From: Vreelandella rituensis
GTDB lineage: Bacteria > Pseudomonadota > Gammaproteobacteria > Pseudomonadales > Halomonadaceae
Reading direction: 5' to 3'
Assembly: GCF_003336665.1 (NCBI RefSeq)
Contig: NZ_QPIJ01000035.1
Span: forward strand, 1 to 49,117
DNA: 49,117 nucleotides
Shown: positions 45,716-49,117 of the stretch, piece after piece
How the letters are laid out: each line of letters starts with the position of its first letter
Position numbering within the stretch: the stretch's first letter is position 1
Translations under genes and position numbers: made by a program
The notes under the pieces: generated by a model
Told to the model about the DNA's origin: nothing
Database searches by the model: none
Seen by the model: only the letters and a program-made list of their open reading frames with translations

Positions 45716-45748
45716 GATATGCCATGTTTTCCCCACGCATGGCATATC
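45716..45748. promoter_or_regulatory. Perfect 11-bp inverted repeat between glaH and lhgO
   Basis: GATATGCCATG (45716-45726) and CATGGCATATC (45738-45748) are perfect complements with an 11-nt loop, in the 99-base gap. It could be a processing or stabilising hairpin, a partial terminator that lowers lhgO expression, or an operator. There is no T-run after it. Confidence 0.6.
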
Positions 45749-45779
45749 CTCATCCCACGGATAAAGCATAAGGAATGGC

Positions 45780-46976
45780 ATGTACGATTTTATTATTGTG
45801 GGTGGCGGCATTCTGGGCATGTCCACCGCCATGCAACTCAAACAGGCCTATCCAGATAGACGCATGTTGGTCGTGGAGAAGGAACAAGGCCCCGCTCAGC
45901 ACCAGACCGGCCACAATAGTGGCGTCATCCATGCAGGCGTCTATTACACACCGGGCAGCTTGAAGGCACGCTTTTGCCTGGCCGGTAACCAGGCGACCCG
46001 GCAGTTTTGCGACACCCATGGGATTGCCTACGATATTTGCGGGAAACTGCTGGTGGCCACCGATGAGGTGGAAATGCAGCGCATGGAGGCATTGTGGGAA
46101 CGCACAGCGGCCAATGGCCTGGAGCGCGAATGGCTGAATGCCGATGCCCTGCGTGAACGCGAGCCCAACATTACCGGCATCGGCGGAATCCTTGTACCCT
46201 CCAGCGGTATCGTCAATTACGCCGAGGTGACGCGTGCCATGGCCGCCGAGTTCAAGCGAATGGGCGGTGAAATTCACTACGGACAGGACGTTACAGCACT
46301 TGAAGAGCGCCGCCTGGAAGTCGTTGTCACCACGTCCCAAGATACCTTCCCCTGCCGCTACCTTGTTTCCTGTTCGGGCCTGATGGCTGACCGGGTGATT
46401 CGAATGCTCGGCCAGGACCCCGGCTTCACCATCTGTCCGTTCCGGGGCGAATACTACCTGCTGCCTGAACAGCACAATCAAATCGTCAATCACCTGATCT
46501 ATCCAATTCCAGACCCCTCCATGCCCTTTCTGGGGGTTCATCTCACCCGCATGATAGATGGCACCGTGACGGTAGGTCCCAATGCGGTACTCGCAATGAA
46601 GCGCGAAGGCTATCGTAAACGGGATATCTCGTTGACAGACATGGCCCAGATGCTTACCAACCCCGGCATCCTCAAGGTACTGGGCAAGAACTTGCGCCCG
46701 GGGTTTGCCGAGATGAAAAACTCCCTGTTCAAAAAGGGCTATCTCGAACAGGTACGCAAGTACTGCCCGAGCCTGACCTTGAATGACCTGCAACCCTACC
46801 CCGCCGGGGTTCGCGCCCAAGCCGTATCTCGTGATGGCAAGCTGGTAGACGACTTTCTGTTCGTCAATACGCCTCGCACCGTCAACGTGGGTAATGCGCC
46901 ATCGCCTGCAGCAACCTCGGCAATTCCGATCGGCGCGCATATCGTGGAAAAGGTAAAGAGCCAGGTCGAAAGCTGA
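45780..46976 (+). CDS. lhgO: L-2-hydroxyglutarate dehydrogenase/oxidase
   Basis: The 398-residue FAD protein has the dinucleotide fold IIVGGGILGMSTAMQL at the N-terminus, GHNSGVIHAGVYYTPGSLKARFC, and the C-terminal PSPAATSAIPIGAHI typical of LhgO. It oxidises the GlaH product L-2-hydroxyglutarate to 2-oxoglutarate and passes electrons to the quinone pool at the membrane. AAGGA precedes the ATG. It completes a two-gene glutarate module; genes for making glutarate from lysine are not in the window. Confidence 0.95.
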   Translation: MYDFIIVGGGILGMSTAMQLKQAYPDRRMLVVEKEQGPAQHQTGHNSGVIHAGVYYTPGSLKARFCLAGNQATRQFCDTHGIAYDICGKLLVATDEVEMQRMEALWERTAANGLEREWLNADALREREPNITGIGGILVPSSGIVNYAEVTRAMAAEFKRMGGEIHYGQDVTALEERRLEVVVTTSQDTFPCRYLVSCSGLMADRVIRMLGQDPGFTICPFRGEYYLLPEQHNQIVNHLIYPIPDPSMPFLGVHLTRMIDGTVTVGPNAVLAMKREGYRKRDISLTDMAQMLTNPGILKVLGKNLRPGFAEMKNSLFKKGYLEQVRKYCPSLTLNDLQPYPAGVRAQAVSRDGKLVDDFLFVNTPRTVNVGNAPSPAATSAIPIGAHIVEKVKSQVES

Positions 46977-46980
46977 CAGG

Positions 46981-46993
46981 CCTGGAAACCAGG
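46981..46993 (+). terminator. Weak terminator-like hairpin after lhgO
   Basis: CCTGG-AAA-CCAGG forms a 5-bp stem five bases past the lhgO stop and is followed by ATTTATT. The stem is short, so termination is uncertain. Confidence 0.3.
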
Positions 46994-47068
46994 ATTTATT
47001 CGAGCTTGAGGATTTGTTGGCGTCGGTCTCATTTGGAAAAACCGTAACTCTGACCAAGTGCATAAATC

Positions 47069-47929
47069 ATGTGGATGACTTTTCTGTTCGTATTGCTTCT
47101 TCTAGCGGGATTGGCACTCTCTATCAGGCGGCAGCTGGATCATCGGGCTGACCGCAAGGCCATGAATGCGCTTGTGTCCGGACAACCGATGCAGCCCGAG
47201 CCCTTCACGCCTGAGATGCTTGCTGATTTGCCGGAGCCTGCGCGACGTTATTTTCTGTTCACGATCGAGCCAGGTACGCTGCTCTACACAGTGGCCAACA
47301 TTACCATGACGGGATGTTTTGGCATGGGCACCAAGGTTAAGCCTGATTACCTGGATTTCACGGCGACCCAAACCCTGGCTATGCCGCCTGGGTTTGTCTG
47401 GAAGATGCGTGCGCGGCGCGGCTTGCTGAGGCTGTCCGGGTCCGATAGTGAGCGATGGACGCGGTTCTGGTTGATGGGACTGCTGCCGGTCGGCCGTCTG
47501 GGAGGGGACTCGGATCATAGCCTTTCGGCGTTTGGCCGCTATGTCGCCGAAGCGATGTTCTGGACACCTGCCGCAGTATTGCCCGGCCCCAATATTGTCT
47601 GGGAGGGCCTAGATGACGACTGTGCCCGGCTCACCGTTCTGTATCGAGGTCTCTCACAGTCGGTGGACTTGACGGTGGCGCCGGATGGTCAGCCTACGCA
47701 GGTTCGGTTTGAACGCTGGAGTAATGCTAATCCTGAAAAGGAGTATCGGTTACAGCCATTCGGCGGTTATCTCTCCAGATTTCGGTTGTTTGGCGGGTTT
47801 TGCTTGCCCACGCATGTGGAAGCGGGCAATCACTTTGGCACCGATCAATATTTTCCATTTTTTGTGGCGGATGTGGTGGCCGTAGAGTTTCCCCGTCAAC
47901 TACCTCGCCCTAAAGGACGAGGCTTGTGA
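47069..47929 (+). CDS. DUF6544 family protein with a possibly element-derived C-terminus
   Basis: The 286-residue protein has one N-terminal membrane helix (TFLFVLLLLAGLALSI) and a body resembling the DUF6544 family (LPEPARRYFLF, ending HFGTDQYFPFFVADVVAVEFPRQ). Function is unknown. The last residues LPRPKGRGL are encoded by a hairpin sequence (47903-47922) that looks like an insertion-element end, and the TGA lies at the edge of the omega RNA region. The natural C-terminus may therefore have been replaced when the IscB element inserted. There is no good ribosome binding site. Codon use looks less GC-biased than in neighbours. Confidence 0.75.
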   Translation: MWMTFLFVLLLLAGLALSIRRQLDHRADRKAMNALVSGQPMQPEPFTPEMLADLPEPARRYFLFTIEPGTLLYTVANITMTGCFGMGTKVKPDYLDFTATQTLAMPPGFVWKMRARRGLLRLSGSDSERWTRFWLMGLLPVGRLGGDSDHSLSAFGRYVAEAMFWTPAAVLPGPNIVWEGLDDDCARLTVLYRGLSQSVDLTVAPDGQPTQVRFERWSNANPEKEYRLQPFGGYLSRFRLFGGFCLPTHVEAGNHFGTDQYFPFFVADVVAVEFPRQLPRPKGRGL

Positions 47930-48182
47930 AAGCAAGCCCGGTTGACCAGGGAAAGCGGTAGCCAACCCGCTACGTTTGCAATAGGTCGTCAAGACCCACC
48001 GCCGAATGCTTCGCTCAGTTCGGCGCTCTAGAAGATCAGGATCATGCTGGCGAAAGGTAAAGCGCCGAAGGGTCTGGTCGCTACCGCAAGGTAGGAGCCG
48101 GTTGCAGACATTCCCGAGGGGAGACAGGTTGGAAGACCTGCGTCACCAGGCCCGTAAGGGTTCTATTTAAGAAGGAGATCGC
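47930..48182 (+). ncRNA. Omega RNA (HEARO-type) guide RNA scaffold for IscB
   Basis: This non-coding stretch directly precedes iscB and is full of hairpins: GGTC/GACC (47984-47995), CGCCGAA/TTCGGCG (48000-48025), CTACC-GCAA-GGTAG with a GNRA loop (48081-48094), CAGGT/ACCTG (48125-48140) and CCC-GTAA-GGG (48151-48160). GACCAG (47944-47949) can close a long-range helix with CTGGTC (48074-48079). In the OMEGA family such RNA binds IscB, with the guide at its 5' end taken from DNA next to the left end; here that would be about 47914-47929. The 3' end probably runs into the ribosome binding site AAGGAG (48172-48177). The exact ends are inferred. Confidence 0.8.
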
Positions 48183-49117
48183 ATGGCGGTGTTCGTATTG
48201 GGAAAGAACAAGCAGCCGTTGATGCCGTGTAGCGAAAAACGCGCACGGCTATTGCTGGAGCGTGGTCGGGCGGTGGTAGTGAACCTTACCCCTTTTGTGA
48301 TCCGCCTGCGTGATCGGTGCCTGAGTGACTGCGCCTTGCAGCCAACCCTGCTGGCTGCCGATCCGGGCAGCAAGGAAACCGGCCTGGCGCTGATGCGTCT
48401 GGAAGAAAACGCGACGGACGAGCACGCCCCGGCAACCCGCCATGTGCTTTGCCTGTTTCAGTTGGTGCATCGGGGCTTCCAGATTCGCCAAGCCTTGGAG
48501 CAACGTGCCGGTTTTCGGCGTCGGCGTCGCAGCAAGAACCTGCGCTATCGGCAACCACGTTTCGACAACCGCACCAAGCCCAAGGGCTGGCTGGCCCCCA
48601 GCTTGCAGCATCGTGTCGATACAACCATGGCTTGGGTGGACAAGCTGTGCCGTTGGGCACCCGTGACTCACCTGAGCATGGAGCTGGTGCGTTTCGATCT
48701 GCAGAAGATGGAAAACCCCGAGATTTCCGGCACCGAGTACCAGCAAGGCACCCTCCTGGGCTATGAGGTGCGCGAATACCTCCTGGAAAAATGGGGCCGG
48801 GAATGCGCCTACTGCGGCACCGGTGATACACCTCTGGAAATCGAGCATGTGGTAGCGAAATCTCGGGACGGCTCTAGCCGGGTGAGCAACCTGACCGTCG
48901 CCTGCCACGACTGCAATATCGCTAAGGATAATCAGTCGCTTGCCGACTTCTTTGCCACCGACAAGGGGTTGAAGCGCCGCCTGAAAGCCAATGGCCTGTC
49001 GGCGGAAGTCCGCCTTGAGCGCGTCCAGCGCCAGCTCAAATTACCGCTGCGGGATGCCGCTGCCGTCAACGCCACCCGCTGGGCGTTGTATGGTTCCCTG
49101 AAAACCACCGGCCTGCC
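48183..49117 (+). CDS. iscB: IscB, RNA-guided RuvC/HNH nuclease (partial, runs off the right end)
   Basis: The 311 residues seen carry the full N-terminal plan of IscB: PLMP segment (residues 12-15 within KQPLMPC), RuvC-I with catalytic D60 (ADPGSKETG), arginine-rich bridge helix (FRRRRRSKNLRYR, 111-123; the RRXRR motif), RuvC-II with E167 (LSMELVRFD), and an inserted HNH domain with CAYC (208-211), H222 in IEHVV, N236 and CHDCN (241-245). RuvC-III is expected just beyond the window. All visible catalytic residues are intact, so it looks active. IscB with omega RNA cuts DNA beside a target-adjacent motif. AAGGAG precedes the ATG. Confidence 0.95.
   Translation, partial: MAVFVLGKNKQPLMPCSEKRARLLLERGRAVVVNLTPFVIRLRDRCLSDCALQPTLLAADPGSKETGLALMRLEENATDEHAPATRHVLCLFQLVHRGFQIRQALEQRAGFRRRRRSKNLRYRQPRFDNRTKPKGWLAPSLQHRVDTTMAWVDKLCRWAPVTHLSMELVRFDLQKMENPEISGTEYQQGTLLGYEVREYLLEKWGRECAYCGTGDTPLEIEHVVAKSRDGSSRVSNLTVACHDCNIAKDNQSLADFFATDKGLKRRLKANGLSAEVRLERVQRQLKLPLRDAAAVNATRWALYGSLKTTGL

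Larger units (their letters stand above)
47903..49117 (+). mobile_element. Left part of an IscB element (IS200/IS605-like, OMEGA type), cut by the window end
   Basis: A palindromic end-like hairpin (CCTCG...CGAGG, 47903-47922), a densely structured non-coding stretch and an iscB gene follow each other without other genes, the normal layout of IscB elements. The left boundary is either near 47903 or just after GTGA at 47926-47929. The right end, and any TnpA transposase, lie outside the window. Many such elements lack their own transposase. Confidence 0.75.

Noticed and set aside
45750..47063. 437-codon open frame on the minus strand over lhgO
   Set aside because: It is antisense to the clearly recognised lhgO, has no family resemblance and arises from GC-rich codon bias.
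48249..48908. 219-codon minus-strand frame over iscB
   Set aside because: Antisense shadow; the plus-strand protein has full IscB motifs.
47930..49117. CRISPR-Cas9 locus
   Set aside because: The RuvC/HNH protein suggests Cas9, but there is a PLMP N-terminus, the order of a small IscB, no REC lobe between the bridge helix and RuvC-II, no repeat array and no cas1/cas2.
1..49117. tRNA genes, prophage or plasmid functions
   Set aside because: I looked for tRNA T-loop patterns, integrases, capsid genes and replication or partition genes and saw none; isolated GGTTCGA strings fall inside coding regions.

Overview
The window is a stretch of chromosome from a moderately GC-rich gammaproteobacterium. 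Gene content and order (psrA next to lexA, nagZ and hpt; ppsA divergent from ppsR; pqiABC; msrPQ; acnB; a CioAB-like oxidase) resemble Pseudomonas and especially halophilic Halomonas-type relatives. I cannot fix the genus from sequence alone. Nearly all of it is ordinary, densely packed housekeeping DNA. The one clear mobile module is at the right edge.

Layout. At 1-190 the minus strand carries the promoter, boxB/boxA/boxC antitermination region and leader of an rRNA operon whose 16S gene lies just off the left end. From 0.2 to 8 kb: msrPQ (periplasmic methionine sulfoxide repair), a di-heme peroxidase, an adenine deaminase with a long structured leader, a CioAB-like bd oxidase and a Ca2+/cation antiporter. 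From 8 to 16.4 kb: pqiABC (MCE lipid transport), rhlE, a small unknown, an MFS exporter, asparaginase and DUF2789. From 16.5 to 26.3 kb there is a tRNA-modification neighbourhood: trhP, a translationally coupled queC-queE-queD-ykgJ operon and miaE, with a 1299-residue SARP/BTAD-cyclase-like-AAA regulator downstream of miaE. From 26.4 to 37.3 kb: acnB with a palindrome-rich leader, rraA, a membrane glycerophosphodiesterase, ggt, ppsA and its regulator ppsR. From 37.3 to 42.7 kb: hpt, nagZ, a signal-less L,D-transpeptidase, psrA, lexA, a CbiM-like permease and purU. From 43 to 47 kb: an APC permease and glaH-lhgO, which oxidise glutarate through L-2-hydroxyglutarate to 2-oxoglutarate.

The right end (about 47.9-49.1 kb) holds the left part of an IscB element. 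It has a highly structured non-coding region (omega RNA/HEARO type) followed by an IscB nuclease gene that runs off the window. IscB has an intact PLMP segment, RuvC-I, arginine-rich bridge helix, RuvC-II and HNH motifs. IscB proteins are RNA-guided nucleases related to the ancestor of Cas9. The element abuts the stop codon of a DUF6544 gene and may supply its last codons. This is the most notable system in the window.

Other points of interest are the pseudoknot-like leader of the adenine deaminase gene, a double-domain QueD with complementary half-sites, the visible rrn leader, and possible PsrA, LexA and GlaR operators. Functions are inferred from recognised families and motifs; no database search was run.
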